Shown piece after piece: positions 6,911-15,803 of a stretch of DNA of 64,000 nucleotides. The DNA lies in contig NZ_SADE01000004.1 of assembly GCF_004005845.1 (NCBI RefSeq), forward strand, positions 682,001 through 746,000, in the 5' to 3' direction. The translations under genes were made by a program, and so were the position numbers. The DNA comes from Hwanghaeella grinnelliae (GTDB taxonomy: Bacteria; Pseudomonadota; Alphaproteobacteria; UBA8366; Aestuariispiraceae). Under the pieces are notes generated by a model. That model saw only the letters and a list, made by a program, of their open reading frames with translations, was not told where the DNA came from and ran no database searches. The first letter of the stretch is position 1; the number at the start of each line of letters is the position of its first letter.

Positions 6911-9808
6911 CTACGCCTCCTTTCCGGCAGCAACGGCCATCTTGTCTGTTGCATTGGCAACCGATCTCCGCGCCGGATCGATATCCATCGGCAGCTGGTT
7001 CACGGTCTCACCCGCGCGCCGCGCCATGCTGGACAGGCTGTCCAGCGCCAACATCACGGCCCCGATGACGCATAGGAAGACGCCGATATCGAAGGCCATC
7101 GCGGTTGCCAGTTCGAATTTTTCCAGCGGCGGGATCGTGACATAGCCGAAATCGCTGGTCAGGAACGGCCGACCCGCAAACCAGGCCCCCACGCCTGTGA
7201 AGCAGGCGGCCATGACGCCAAGGGCAATCGTCGTGTGATAGGGCACCCGCTGACGCGCAACCGCCCAGGCGAAGCCGCTGGCCATGTATTGCATCACCAG
7301 CGCGATGGCGACGACAAGGCCGGCGATGAAGCCGCCGCCCGGCTCGTTATGACCGCGCAGGAAAATGTAGACACCGGCCATCAAGGCGATCGGCATCATC
7401 ACGCGTGAGGCGATGACCATCATCAAGGGGTGGCGGTCGCCGGCCTTCTTCGAATCCAGCTCGCCGCTCGCCAGCCACCGTCCGCCCGCGCCGCCCAAAA
7501 CCGATTGGGACAAGGCGTAGATGACCAGGGCCGCGATCCCCAGCACGATGATCTCGCCAAATGTATCGTAGCCACGGAAGTCGACCAGGATGACGTTGAC
7601 CACGTTCGTGCCGCCGCCCCCGGAATACGAGTTCTCCAGATGGAAGGCCGATATCGACTCTTGTGCGAAATCACCCAGCAGAATGGCATAGGTCAGCCCC
7701 GCAACCGCCAGGCCGCCGGCGCCCGCGACGACCCCGTCCCGCAACCGGCGCCCGGGCGAACTTTCCTTTGGACTGACCTTGGGCAGGAAGTTCAGCGCCA
7801 GCAGCAGCAGGATGATCGTCACGACCTCGACCGAAATCTGTGTCAGGGCCAAGTCGGGGGCCGAGAAGTAGATGAAAGCGAGCGAGACGATCAAACCGAC
7901 CACGCCCATCAGGATCAGTACCAACAGCCGATTGCGATGGAAGACGAGCATGCCGAGCGAGCAAAGGACAAGCAGCGCCCAGGCAATCGCGGGAACCGCC
8001 GCGATTTCGAGCGGTTCGCGCACGGGCGGGCCGGCTTCTCCGCCCGTCCAGGCGAACAACCCGGCCGCAATCACCGCGACGGCGAAAATCGCAGCGAAGC
8101 GCGACAGGGACCCGTTGTGCAACATGTCCGTCAACCAGCGGCTGAACACCGTCGCCGTGCGCGCGATGGCATCGAAGATCTGCTTAGCCTCGGGTCGGGG
8201 GGCGGCATCCCAGCGGGGCGCCAGAACCGAATGGATCGACAAGACCAAGGCGCCGCCCGCGACCGCGATAGCCGACATGAACAGCGCCGGGGTCAAACCG
8301 TGCCATATCTTCAGCGAGAAGTAGGGTAGTTCACCGCCGACCACCGCGCCGGCGGTTGTCCGCACCAGGGGTTCGGCGACAGCGGGAAGGACTCCGATCA
8401 AGACGACCAGCAGGACCAGGAAGCCCGGCGCCGCCCACATGCCGAAATCGGGATCGTGCGGTTTTGACGGATAGTCCTGGCGGACGTCGCCCAGGAAGAC
8501 GTGGACGATATAGCGGAAGGAATAAGCGACCGAGAACAGTGCCCCCAATGTCGCCAGGGCAGGGACCAGCCAAGGCGATCCCGCCCAAACGGTATGGGCA
8601 GCTTCCTCAAGCATCATTTCCTTCGACAGGAACCCGTTCAGCAGCGGAATGCCCGCCATCGACAGTGCCGCAAGCATCGCGATCAGGAAGGTGATCGGCA
8701 TCAGGTGACGCAGCCCGCCCAAACGCTTGATGTCGCGGGTATGCGCCTCGTGATCGACAATACCGGCGGTCATGAACAAGGCGGCCTTGAAGGTCGCGTG
8801 GTTGATGATGTGGAACACCGCCGCCACCGCGGCAAGCGGCGTGCCGAAGCCCAGCAGCATGGTGATCAGGCCCAGGTGACTGACGGTGGAAAACGCCAGC
8901 AGCGCCTTCAGGTCATCCTTGAACAACGCGATCACCGCGCCCAGGACCATGGTGATTAGACCCGTCGTCGCGACGATGTAGAACCATTCCGGCGTGCCCG
9001 CCAGAACCGGCCACATCCGCGCCATCAGGAACAGACCCGCTTTCACCATTGTCGCGGAATGGAGATAGGCCGAAACCGGCGTGGGCGCCGCCATGGCGTG
9101 GGGCAGCCAGAAATGGAACGGGAACTGCGCTGATTTCGCGAAACAGCCGACCAGGATCAACAGCAGAGCCGGCAGGTAGAGCGGCGAGGCCTGGATCGCG
9201 TCCTTGTTCTCCAGAATGACGGTGAGGTCGTAGCTGCCGACGATATTGCCCAGGATCAGCATGCCAGCGATCATCGCCAGCCCGCCCATGCCGGTCACCG
9301 TCAGCGCCATCCGCGCGCCCTGGCGTCCTTCCGGAAGATGCTTCCAATATCCGATCAAAAGAAACGAGGATAACGAGGTCAATTCCCAGAAGATCAACAG
9401 CAGCAGGATGTTGTCCGACAGGACAATCCCGACCATCGCCCCCTGGAAAAGCAGGAGATAGGTGTAGAACTGGCCCATCGGATCCTGCCGCGACAGGTAG
9501 AATCGCGCATAGAGAATGATCAGAATGCCGATGCCCAATATCAGCCCGGCAAACAGTAGCCCCAAGCCGTCCAGGAAGAAATTTACGTTCAACCCAAGCG
9601 ACGGTAGCCAGGGCAAACTGAACTGCAGCACCTCACCATCGAGCACGGCGGGCGCGCAAATCGTCAGCATGATTATGGCCAGTATGGTCGGTACCGCCGC
9701 GGTCATGGCGCAAACGTTGCGGCCTGCCTGGATCATCAGGCCCGGAAACAACGCACCGACAAAAGGCATCATTGCGATCAGGGGCAGAAAAGTGCCGATC
9801 GACTCCAT
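6911..9808 (-). CDS. mrpAB: fused Mrp-type antiporter subunits A and B
   Basis: This 965-residue protein joins MrpA (NuoL-like, roughly residues 1-780) and MrpB (roughly 800-940) in one chain, as in the group 2 Pha/Mrp systems of alphaproteobacteria. The MrpA part shows QFPFHFWLPHAMAAPTPVSAYLHSATMVKAG, with the conserved lysine and histidines of the antiporter-like fold. The MrpB part shows GVYIFLRGHNEPGGGFIAGL. It heads the operon AB-C-D-E-F-G. Expected role: Na+ (or K+)/H+ exchange at the cytoplasmic membrane for alkali and salt tolerance. The 246-base upstream gap should hold the operon promoter, but I could not fix its position. Confidence 0.96.
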   Translation of the reverse strand: MESIGTFLPLIAMMPFVGALFPGLMIQAGRNVCAMTAAVPTILAIIMLTICAPAVLDGEVLQFSLPWLPSLGLNVNFFLDGLGLLFAGLILGIGILIILYARFYLSRQDPMGQFYTYLLLFQGAMVGIVLSDNILLLLIFWELTSLSSFLLIGYWKHLPEGRQGARMALTVTGMGGLAMIAGMLILGNIVGSYDLTVILENKDAIQASPLYLPALLLILVGCFAKSAQFPFHFWLPHAMAAPTPVSAYLHSATMVKAGLFLMARMWPVLAGTPEWFYIVATTGLITMVLGAVIALFKDDLKALLAFSTVSHLGLITMLLGFGTPLAAVAAVFHIINHATFKAALFMTAGIVDHEAHTRDIKRLGGLRHLMPITFLIAMLAALSMAGIPLLNGFLSKEMMLEEAAHTVWAGSPWLVPALATLGALFSVAYSFRYIVHVFLGDVRQDYPSKPHDPDFGMWAAPGFLVLLVVLIGVLPAVAEPLVRTTAGAVVGGELPYFSLKIWHGLTPALFMSAIAVAGGALVLSIHSVLAPRWDAAPRPEAKQIFDAIARTATVFSRWLTDMLHNGSLSRFAAIFAVAVIAAGLFAWTGGEAGPPVREPLEIAAVPAIAWALLVLCSLGMLVFHRNRLLVLILMGVVGLIVSLAFIYFSAPDLALTQISVEVVTIILLLLALNFLPKVSPKESSPGRRLRDGVVAGAGGLAVAGLTYAILLGDFAQESISAFHLENSYSGGGGTNVVNVILVDFRGYDTFGEIIVLGIAALVIYALSQSVLGGAGGRWLASGELDSKKAGDRHPLMMVIASRVMMPIALMAGVYIFLRGHNEPGGGFIAGLVVAIALVMQYMASGFAWAVARQRVPYHTTIALGVMAACFTGVGAWFAGRPFLTSDFGYVTIPPLEKFELATAMAFDIGVFLCVIGAVMLALDSLSSMARRAGETVNQLPMDIDPARRSVANATDKMAVAAGKEA

Positions 9809-10054
9809 TTAGCGAATGTCCCCCTGCTCTCCCACGCCCACCGACGGTCGGCGCACCGTTTCTTCGATAGTCCCTGAACGTCCGGCCTGACCATCCAGAA
9901 CGGCAATTTATCCCGATCCGACCCTATTCTCGCACCGATTCCCGAAGATGACACTGGAACGATATGGAGTCATTCGATCATTGGGGGATGTAGGGAATTC
10001 CTGAACGATAACAAGTGTTTTCGGGCCGGTCATGATAATTTTCAAGCGCGCTTG

Positions 10055-11029
10055 TCAGTCACGCGGGGCCGCGGCGCGACGAAGCCGGTCATTGATGGCG
10101 CGGCCAAGGCCCGTTTCGGGGATCGGGGCGACCGCGATGGCATCCGCGCCCGTTGCGTCCAAACGGTGCAGCATCGCGAACAGATTGGCCGCTGCTTCTC
10201 GCAGATCGCCAGTCGGGCTTAAATTTACATCCCCGCCGGCTTCCTCCGGGCCGAAGCCCAGGTAAACCTCGCCCGCCTGGGCTTTCTCGGCGTTCAGGCG
10301 AACCGAGGCACGCGGGGCATAGTGACTGCTGAGCAGGCCGGGACTGATCGGGGCTGGAGTATCCCCGCCCGGTTCCTCGGAAAAGGCATGGTCGGCGGCC
10401 TCGATGCTTTGTCCGACCGCTTCTTCCAACGCCTCAAGTGGAACGCCGCCCGGGCGAAGTTGGACCACATGCTCCCCGGTAACGTCGATGATCGTCGACT
10501 CGACACCAATCCGGCACGGGCCACCGTCGAGAATCAAGTCGACCGCGTCGCCAAGCGACTCCGCGACGTGCTCCGCCGTGGTGGGGGATATCCGCCCCGA
10601 CCGATTCGCGCTTGGCGCCGCGATCGGGCGTCCGGAAAGGCGCAAAAGATCTCTGGCGCCGCCGTGCGCCGGGACCCGGATGGCGACGGAAGGAAGGCCC
10701 GCGCTGACCAGAAGCGACAGTTTGGTGTTTGACCGGCGCGGCAGCACCATGGTCAAGGCACCGGGCCAAAAAGCATCGGCCAACGCATGAGCGCGTCGGC
10801 TATCCGCAGCGTATTTCCAAACTTCAGATGTGGAGGCAGTGTGGACGATTAGTGGATTGAAATTAGGGCGTTGTTTTGCCTCGAAAATGCGTGCGACAGC
10901 CGTGTCATTCGTGGCGTCCGCCCCCAACCCATAGACGGTTTCCGTCGGGAAAGCGACAAGACCGCCGGCCCGGATCAACCGGGCGGCTTCGTCCAAACCA
11001 GCACTGTCGAGCGGCAGAATAGTGGGCAT
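10055..11029 (-). CDS. tsaC: L-threonylcarbamoyladenylate synthase (long Sua5 form)
   Basis: The protein has 324 residues when begun at the ATG at 11029 (MPTILPLD); the frame stays open far upstream but that part has no family resemblance. The YrdC/TsaC core (about residues 10-195) shows GGLVAFPTETVYGLGADATN, AKQRPNFNPLIVH, RVPAH and APSANRSGRISPTTAEHV. The extra C-terminal Sua5 domain (about 225-324) makes this the long form. It makes threonylcarbamoyl-AMP from threonine, bicarbonate and ATP for the t6A37 modification of ANN-decoding tRNAs. The palindrome CAAGCGCGCTTG lies just beyond its stop (10043-10054). Confidence 0.93.
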   Translation of the reverse strand: MPTILPLDSAGLDEAARLIRAGGLVAFPTETVYGLGADATNDTAVARIFEAKQRPNFNPLIVHTASTSEVWKYAADSRRAHALADAFWPGALTMVLPRRSNTKLSLLVSAGLPSVAIRVPAHGGARDLLRLSGRPIAAPSANRSGRISPTTAEHVAESLGDAVDLILDGGPCRIGVESTIIDVTGEHVVQLRPGGVPLEALEEAVGQSIEAADHAFSEEPGGDTPAPISPGLLSSHYAPRASVRLNAEKAQAGEVYLGFGPEEAGGDVNLSPTGDLREAAANLFAMLHRLDATGADAIAVAPIPETGLGRAINDRLRRAAAPRD

Positions 11030-11197
11030 GCGGCGGTTTATGCGTGGCGCGCGCGCGAACTGCAAGTTCAACGCCTTCTTGAACGCTAATCTTCGCAGGT
11101 GCAACATGAGGCGGCAGGCGTTCCGGCTATGCCCCGATTCCGGGTCATCTTTTGCCAGCGTCGGCATTCCCAAATGGGGGACCCATAGGAGGGGTTG

Positions 11198-11830
11198 ATG
11201 GCAACAGTCTTTACCGTAGCACAGCAGAAAGGCGGGGCTGGCAAATCCACGCTCGCGGCCCATTTGGCGGTCGCCTGGTTGAAGCAGAAGAAAACCGTCG
11301 CCTTGGTCGATATCGACCCGCAGCACAGCCTGAGCCGCTGGTTCGAGGCGCGCGTGGCGACCCTTGGCGAAGCCGGGGCAGGGTTGAGCTTCACGGAAGT
11401 GACAGGTTGGCGGACCCAGAAGGCGGTAGAGGACCTTGGCCGCAGCCATGATATCGTCGTCATCGACAGCCCGCCCCATGCAGAGACGGAGGCGAAAATC
11501 GCCATACGCGCCGCCAACATCGTCGTGGTGCCCAGCCAGCCGAGCCCGATGGATGTTTGGGCGACCGTCCCCACGTTGGAAATGGCGTCGAAGGAGAAGT
11601 CCCCGGCCGTCATCGTTCTGAACCGGGTGCCGCCGCGCGCCAGTTTGACTGAACAGATGATTGCGCGGCTGGGCGATTATGACGTCGGCTTGGCGAAAGC
11701 GTCGATCGGCAATCGGGTTGCATTCGCCGACTCCATGGTGACCGGTTTAACCGCCCTTGAAACGAAACCGTCGAGCACGGCGGCGACGGAGATCCGTGCC
11801 TTGGCGAAAGAGCTTCTGGGCAAGGTTTGA
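11198..11830 (+). CDS. orphan ParA-family ATPase
   Basis: The 210-residue protein begins with a deviant Walker A motif (QQKGGAGKST, residues 8-17), followed by VDIDPQHSLSRWF and the Walker B-like VVIDSPP. This is the layout of short ParA/MinD-type positioning ATPases. The ATG at 11198 has AGGAGGGG directly upstream; a TTG one codon earlier is less likely. No parB, parS-like repeat or partner gene lies nearby: it diverges from tsaC and precedes a MaoC-type gene. Such orphans position cellular cargo or plasmid-like DNA, but the cargo cannot be deduced here. Confidence 0.85.
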   Translation: MATVFTVAQQKGGAGKSTLAAHLAVAWLKQKKTVALVDIDPQHSLSRWFEARVATLGEAGAGLSFTEVTGWRTQKAVEDLGRSHDIVVIDSPPHAETEAKIAIRAANIVVVPSQPSPMDVWATVPTLEMASKEKSPAVIVLNRVPPRASLTEQMIARLGDYDVGLAKASIGNRVAFADSMVTGLTALETKPSSTAATEIRALAKELLGKV

Positions 11831-11884
11831 TCCGGAAGTTTCTCGCTATGCAGTTTAAAAATTCAAATTAAGGCATTGTAAATA

Positions 11885-12334
11885 ATGCATACACGGTACT
11901 TCGAAGATTTTTCGGTAGGGGACAAATTCACCACGCGGGCGATCACCCTATCCGAAGGATTGATCCTGGAATTTGCGCTGATGTACGACCCCCAGCACAT
12001 GCATACGGACAAGGTGAAGGCCGAGGCCGGCCCTTTCGGCGGGCTTATCGCCAGTGGGTTCCAAACCCTCGCGCTCTCGTTCCGGCAGTTCTACGATCTG
12101 GGCCTTGTGGTTCAAAGCAACATCATAGGTCCGGGGATGGACGAGGTCCGCTGGACCGCGCCGGTCCATGCAGGAGATACGATCCATTCCGAATGGGAGG
12201 TGCTGGAAGCAAGGCCTTCGGAAAGCAAGCCGGACCGGGGAATCGTCCGGTGGCGTTGCCTTACCTTCAACCAGCGGCATGACAAGGTGATGAGCTATGA
12301 ATCGGTCACCATCGTGCGGCAGCGCCCTGAATGA
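11885..12334 (+). CDS. MaoC-family hot-dog dehydratase
   Basis: At 149 residues this is a single hot-dog-fold MaoC-like protein. It starts RYFEDFSVGDKFTTRAITLSEG and carries the hydratase-type motif YDPQHMHTD with a following FGGLIASGFQT, so the Asp/His catalytic region of (R)-specific enoyl-CoA hydratases is present. It probably hydrates or dehydrates a short acyl-CoA; the substrate is unknown. The 54-base gap after the ParA-like gene is A/T-rich, so it may have its own promoter, or be cotranscribed. No clear Shine-Dalgarno site sits close to the ATG. Confidence 0.85.
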   Translation: MHTRYFEDFSVGDKFTTRAITLSEGLILEFALMYDPQHMHTDKVKAEAGPFGGLIASGFQTLALSFRQFYDLGLVVQSNIIGPGMDEVRWTAPVHAGDTIHSEWEVLEARPSESKPDRGIVRWRCLTFNQRHDKVMSYESVTIVRQRPE

Positions 12335-12469
12335 CAGTCATCCGACCGCGTCCGCCAAGCCGCGTTCGCCTGACAGCAGTTGGTGCCGCCTTACGCCGCA
12401 TCGTTGCGTATAAGCCCTTACAGAACCAGTAAACGTGCTACACTTATTAGCGAAACCAGCGGGAGCCGC

Positions 12470-14314
12470 ATGTCCGTGGACTTGATGACCCTGCAAATGT
12501 CGGCCGTGTTCGCGCTCATTGTCGCGGCCTTGTTGCTTTACGCGACCGACAAGCTGCCGTTGGAACTGACGTCTTTCTCGGTCATCTGCGGGCTTCTTGT
12601 CCTATTCCACTTTTTTCCGGTCTATGATGAGGCCGGCAAGGCGGCTTTGTCGCCGATGGTGCTGCTGGCCGGGTTTGCCAGTCCGGCGCTGCTGACCGTT
12701 CTAGCGTTGTTGGTGCTGGGTGAAGGGTTGTCGCGAACTGGCGTGCTCGATCGGGTCGCGCTTCTGGTACACAAAGCGGCGCGCGGGCAGTTATCGGCCG
12801 CCCTGGCCATTGCACTTGTCGTTGTCGCCCTGGTCAGCGCGCTGTTGAACAATATCCCTGTCGTGGTGATTTTCGTGCCGATCATGCAGGCTTTGGCCGC
12901 CCAGACAGGTCGGCCTTCAAGCCGTTACATGATCCCCCTCAGCTACGCCGCCATCCTGGGCGGCATGACGACGCTGATCGGGTCCTCTACAAACCTGCTG
13001 GTGTCGAACGCGCTCGCAGATCTGGGGGAGGAGGAGTTCAGCTTCTTTTCCTTCACGGTGCCGGGATTGGTGGTGGCCGGTGTCGGCATGATCTACGTGC
13101 TTTTCATCTGTCCGCGGATTTTGCCGGACAATGCGGCGAATTCGGCGCAGGAAGGGGCCACGGGCAAGCAATTCAAGGCGGATATCAGCCTGGAGGCGGG
13201 TTCGCCCTATGTCGGCATGGAATCCGTCAGCGGCTTCTTTCCGGGGTTGAAGGATGTGACCCTGTTGGCCGTGCAGCGGGACGGCAAGCCGATTTATCCG
13301 CCATTCGACGATTTGCGTTTGAAAATCGGCGATACGCTCTCCGTCGCCGCCACGCGCGATCAGTTGAGGGCCACGGTCAAAGACGATGTTTCCGCCCTTT
13401 ATCCGCGGCTGTCCGGCCGGGCCGGCGAGGACGACTGGTTGCCGAATTTGGGCGACGGGACCCAATCGATGGCGGAAGTGATGGTGAAGCCGGATAGCTG
13501 GTTGATTGGCCGGAATCTGCGCCAAATCGGTTATCGTAACATGCGTCATGTCGTGGTGATCGGCTTGGAACGGCGGACGCGGATGCAGCGCCTAAAAATC
13601 GATGAGATCCCGTTGGAAGCGGGGGATATCCTGCTGGTCCAGGGCCGTCGAAGTGACATTCTGGCCCTGCGCGGCAACAAGGACGTCATCTTGATGGAAT
13701 GGTCGGCCGAAAACCTGATCCAGTCCCATCACGCGACACGTGCCTCGGCCATTTTTCTGGGCGTTGTCGGGATGGCGGCCACGGGCGTTTTGCCGACCGA
13801 AATCGCGGCCTTGTGCGGGGCGGCCCTGATGGTCTTTTCCGGCGCTTTGCCTTTGCAGGGGGCCATCCGGGCCCTGGACAGTAAGGTGGTGTTCCTGATC
13901 GCCGCGGCGCTGGCGCTCGGCGTATCCATGCAGGAAACGGGCGGGGCCGCCTTTCTGGCGCAAGGGATGCTCGCGGCTGTGGGCGACGCGGAACCAACCG
14001 TCGTGCTGGGGGTGTTCTTCCTGATGGTCGCGGTTCTGGCCAATGTGCTTTCGACGAAGGCGACAGCCGTCTTGTTCACGCCTATCGGGGTGGGGATCGC
14101 CCGGGAAATCGGTGTCCCGGTGGAAGCCTTCGCCGTAGCCGTCGTCTTCGCCGCGAATTGCAGCTTCGCCAGTCCAGTCGGGTATCAGACCAACCTGCTT
14201 GTGATGGCGCCGGGCGGGTATCGCTTCGTCGACTTCATCAAGGCCGGTGTTCCCTTGATGTTGATCTGCTGGCTCACCTTTTTCCTGTTTGCGCCTTGGT
14301 ACTATGGTCTTTAG
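12470..14314 (+). CDS. SLC13-family (DASS) permease with two TrkA-C domains
   Basis: The ATG at 12470 gives 614 residues; the frame continues upstream but without membrane-protein character. Two blocks of membrane helices (about residues 1-235 and 420-614) flank two RCK/TrkA-C domains (about 240-310 and 330-405). The SLC13 hallmarks LLNNIPVVVIFVPIM and GSSTNLLVSN in the first half, and VLSTKATAVLFTPI and SPVGYQTNLLVM in the second, are the SNT-like substrate and sodium-binding motifs. Proteins of this architecture transport dicarboxylates, sulfate or similar anions with cations. The substrate here is unknown. Confidence 0.9.
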   Translation: MSVDLMTLQMSAVFALIVAALLLYATDKLPLELTSFSVICGLLVLFHFFPVYDEAGKAALSPMVLLAGFASPALLTVLALLVLGEGLSRTGVLDRVALLVHKAARGQLSAALAIALVVVALVSALLNNIPVVVIFVPIMQALAAQTGRPSSRYMIPLSYAAILGGMTTLIGSSTNLLVSNALADLGEEEFSFFSFTVPGLVVAGVGMIYVLFICPRILPDNAANSAQEGATGKQFKADISLEAGSPYVGMESVSGFFPGLKDVTLLAVQRDGKPIYPPFDDLRLKIGDTLSVAATRDQLRATVKDDVSALYPRLSGRAGEDDWLPNLGDGTQSMAEVMVKPDSWLIGRNLRQIGYRNMRHVVVIGLERRTRMQRLKIDEIPLEAGDILLVQGRRSDILALRGNKDVILMEWSAENLIQSHHATRASAIFLGVVGMAATGVLPTEIAALCGAALMVFSGALPLQGAIRALDSKVVFLIAAALALGVSMQETGGAAFLAQGMLAAVGDAEPTVVLGVFFLMVAVLANVLSTKATAVLFTPIGVGIAREIGVPVEAFAVAVVFAANCSFASPVGYQTNLLVMAPGGYRFVDFIKAGVPLMLICWLTFFLFAPWYYGL

Positions 14315-14399
14315 GTAAGATGAACCGAAGGCGGGTAGGCGTGGGGATGCGCCAGCGGCCTCGGTCGCAAGGCATTCCGGGCGGGGACATTCCAATCGC

Positions 14400-15119
14400 A
14401 TGAGCATCGAATCCGTAAAACGTTGGTTCTGGATCAAACGCACCGTGAACAAGGTCCGGAAGCGGCCGAAACAGCCGCCGGAAAAGCTCGCGGCCGTGAT
14501 CAAGGACCATAAGATCGACCTTGTCCTGGATGTCGGCGCGAATGTCGGCCAGACCGGGGAGATGTTGCGGGAGATCGGCTATAAGGGCCGAATCGTCTCC
14601 TTCGAACCCTTGCCCAGCGCGCATGCTGAATTGACGGCGAAGGCGGCCACCGACGCCCTTTGGACGGTCGCGCCGCGCGTCGCGATCGGCGACAGTGTCG
14701 GCACCGCGACGATCTATGAAAGCGAGGCCAGCGACGTCAGCAGCCTGCTTCCCGCCAACGAGGACATGTACAAGGCCTTTCGCAAGACCAACGTCGTGGG
14801 AGAGGCCGAAACGCCGGTCGCAACCCTTGACAGCCTGTATGACGATTATGCCAAGCCCGGTGATAGAGTTTACCTGAAGATAGATACGCAAGGATTTGAA
14901 AAGAAAGTTCTTATTGGGGCTTCGGAAACCTTGAAAAAGGTCACTGGGCTGCAGGTGGAACTGTCTCTGCTACCGCTCTATGACGGGGAAACGACCTATC
15001 TTGAGCTGCTGCAGATGATCCACGCCTTGGACTTCCAGCCCTATATCCTGACGGAAACCACCTTTTCAGCGGACCTGCGCCGTCAATTGCAGATCGATGC
15101 CATCTTCTTCAGGGATTGA
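14400..15119 (+). CDS. FkbM-family methyltransferase
   Basis: The protein has 239 residues. The SAM-binding motif I is DLVLDVGANVGQTGEML (about residues 40-56), followed by IVSFEPLPSAHAEL, and the FkbM-type core ends with LKIDTQGFEKKVLIGA. Members O-methylate sugars or polyketides and are often tied to cell-surface polysaccharide modification. No glycan cluster is adjacent: its neighbours are an anion permease and an acetyltransferase, with which it overlaps by 23 bases. Target unknown. Confidence 0.9.
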   Translation: MSIESVKRWFWIKRTVNKVRKRPKQPPEKLAAVIKDHKIDLVLDVGANVGQTGEMLREIGYKGRIVSFEPLPSAHAELTAKAATDALWTVAPRVAIGDSVGTATIYESEASDVSSLLPANEDMYKAFRKTNVVGEAETPVATLDSLYDDYAKPGDRVYLKIDTQGFEKKVLIGASETLKKVTGLQVELSLLPLYDGETTYLELLQMIHALDFQPYILTETTFSADLRRQLQIDAIFFRD

Positions 15120-15579
15120 TGCCGCCATTCGACTGAGGGAAATGACGGCGGCCGATCTCGACCCGGTTCTGGCGGTCCGCCTTTCCACCCACGAAAACGC
15201 GATCACGCGGCAAGAGCTGGAAGAGGATTACGGCATTACGACCGAAGGCCTTGCCCGGGACATGAAAACCCATATCCGCGGTTGGCTGTGCGAGGTGGAC
15301 GGCAGGGTCGCCGGCTTTTCCATGGGCGATGCGTCCAATGGCGAGGTCCAGGTGGTGGCCGTGCATCCGGACTTCGAAGGGTGCGGGATCGGCCGGCGCG
15401 TCCTGGCGGCGGTGTGTGATTGGCTATTTGCGGAAGGGCATGCGCGGATATGGCTGGCGGCCAATCCCGATCTCGATATCCGCGCCACCGGGTTTTACGA
15501 AAAGCTCGGCTGGCGGCGGAATGGCGCGATGAAGGGGGAGGACGAGATCCTCGTTCTCGTAAAGCCATCGCCGCGCTAA
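15097..15579 (+). CDS. GNAT-family N-acetyltransferase
   Basis: This 160-residue GNAT protein shows acetyl-CoA-binding motif A as VQVVAVHPDFEGCGIGRRVL (about residues 85-104) and a C-terminal FYEKLGWRRNG, typical of motif B. Its ATG lies 23 bases inside the FkbM gene, so the two are probably translated together. It could acetylate a small amine, a peptide N-terminus or an amino sugar; the sequence does not tell which. Confidence 0.88.
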   Translation: MPSSSGIDAAIRLREMTAADLDPVLAVRLSTHENAITRQELEEDYGITTEGLARDMKTHIRGWLCEVDGRVAGFSMGDASNGEVQVVAVHPDFEGCGIGRRVLAAVCDWLFAEGHARIWLAANPDLDIRATGFYEKLGWRRNGAMKGEDEILVLVKPSPR

Positions 15580-15633
15580 CCGCGAGCCTCCCGCGGGGGG
15601 AAAGGCAGAATTGCAAAAATAGCGGTCACTTTT

Positions 15634-15654
15634 GGCGGATACGCGCCATCCGCC
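15634..15654 (+). terminator. hairpin between the acetyltransferase gene and the serC promoter
   Basis: GGCGGAT and ATCCGCC form a perfect 7-bp stem around ACGCGCC. It lies just upstream of the predicted serC promoter, so it probably ends the FkbM-acetyltransferase transcript. No T-run follows it. Confidence 0.4.
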
Positions 15655-15656
15655 GG

Positions 15657-15684
15657 TTGACGAGGCAAGTGCCAGCCTTATAGT
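15657..15684 (+). promoter_or_regulatory. sigma-70 promoter for serC-serA
   Basis: TTGACG at 15657-15662 and TATAGT at 15679-15684 are separated by 16 bases, close to the sigma-70 consensus. Transcription would begin near 15691, leaving a leader of about 110 bases before serC. Confidence 0.65.
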
Positions 15685-15690
15685 CCGGCG

Positions 15691-15803
15691 CGCGGTCCCG
15701 GCCCATTGGCCTTAGAATCAGCGGTTTTCGGCGCTGTTCCGGTCACGGTGGCCATCCCAATCTTGTCTTGAACCACCACGATTTTGATCACAAGGAAACA
15801 GCG
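15691..15803 (+). promoter_or_regulatory. serC 5' leader, candidate cis-regulatory RNA
   Basis: Between the predicted transcription start and the serC GTG lie about 113 bases with hairpin potential, for example CAGCG/CGCTG near 15719-15736 and GGCC/GGCC just before it. A conserved serC RNA motif upstream of serC-serA operons of alphaproteobacteria is known. I cannot confirm a match by eye, so this is only a candidate position. Confidence 0.3.
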
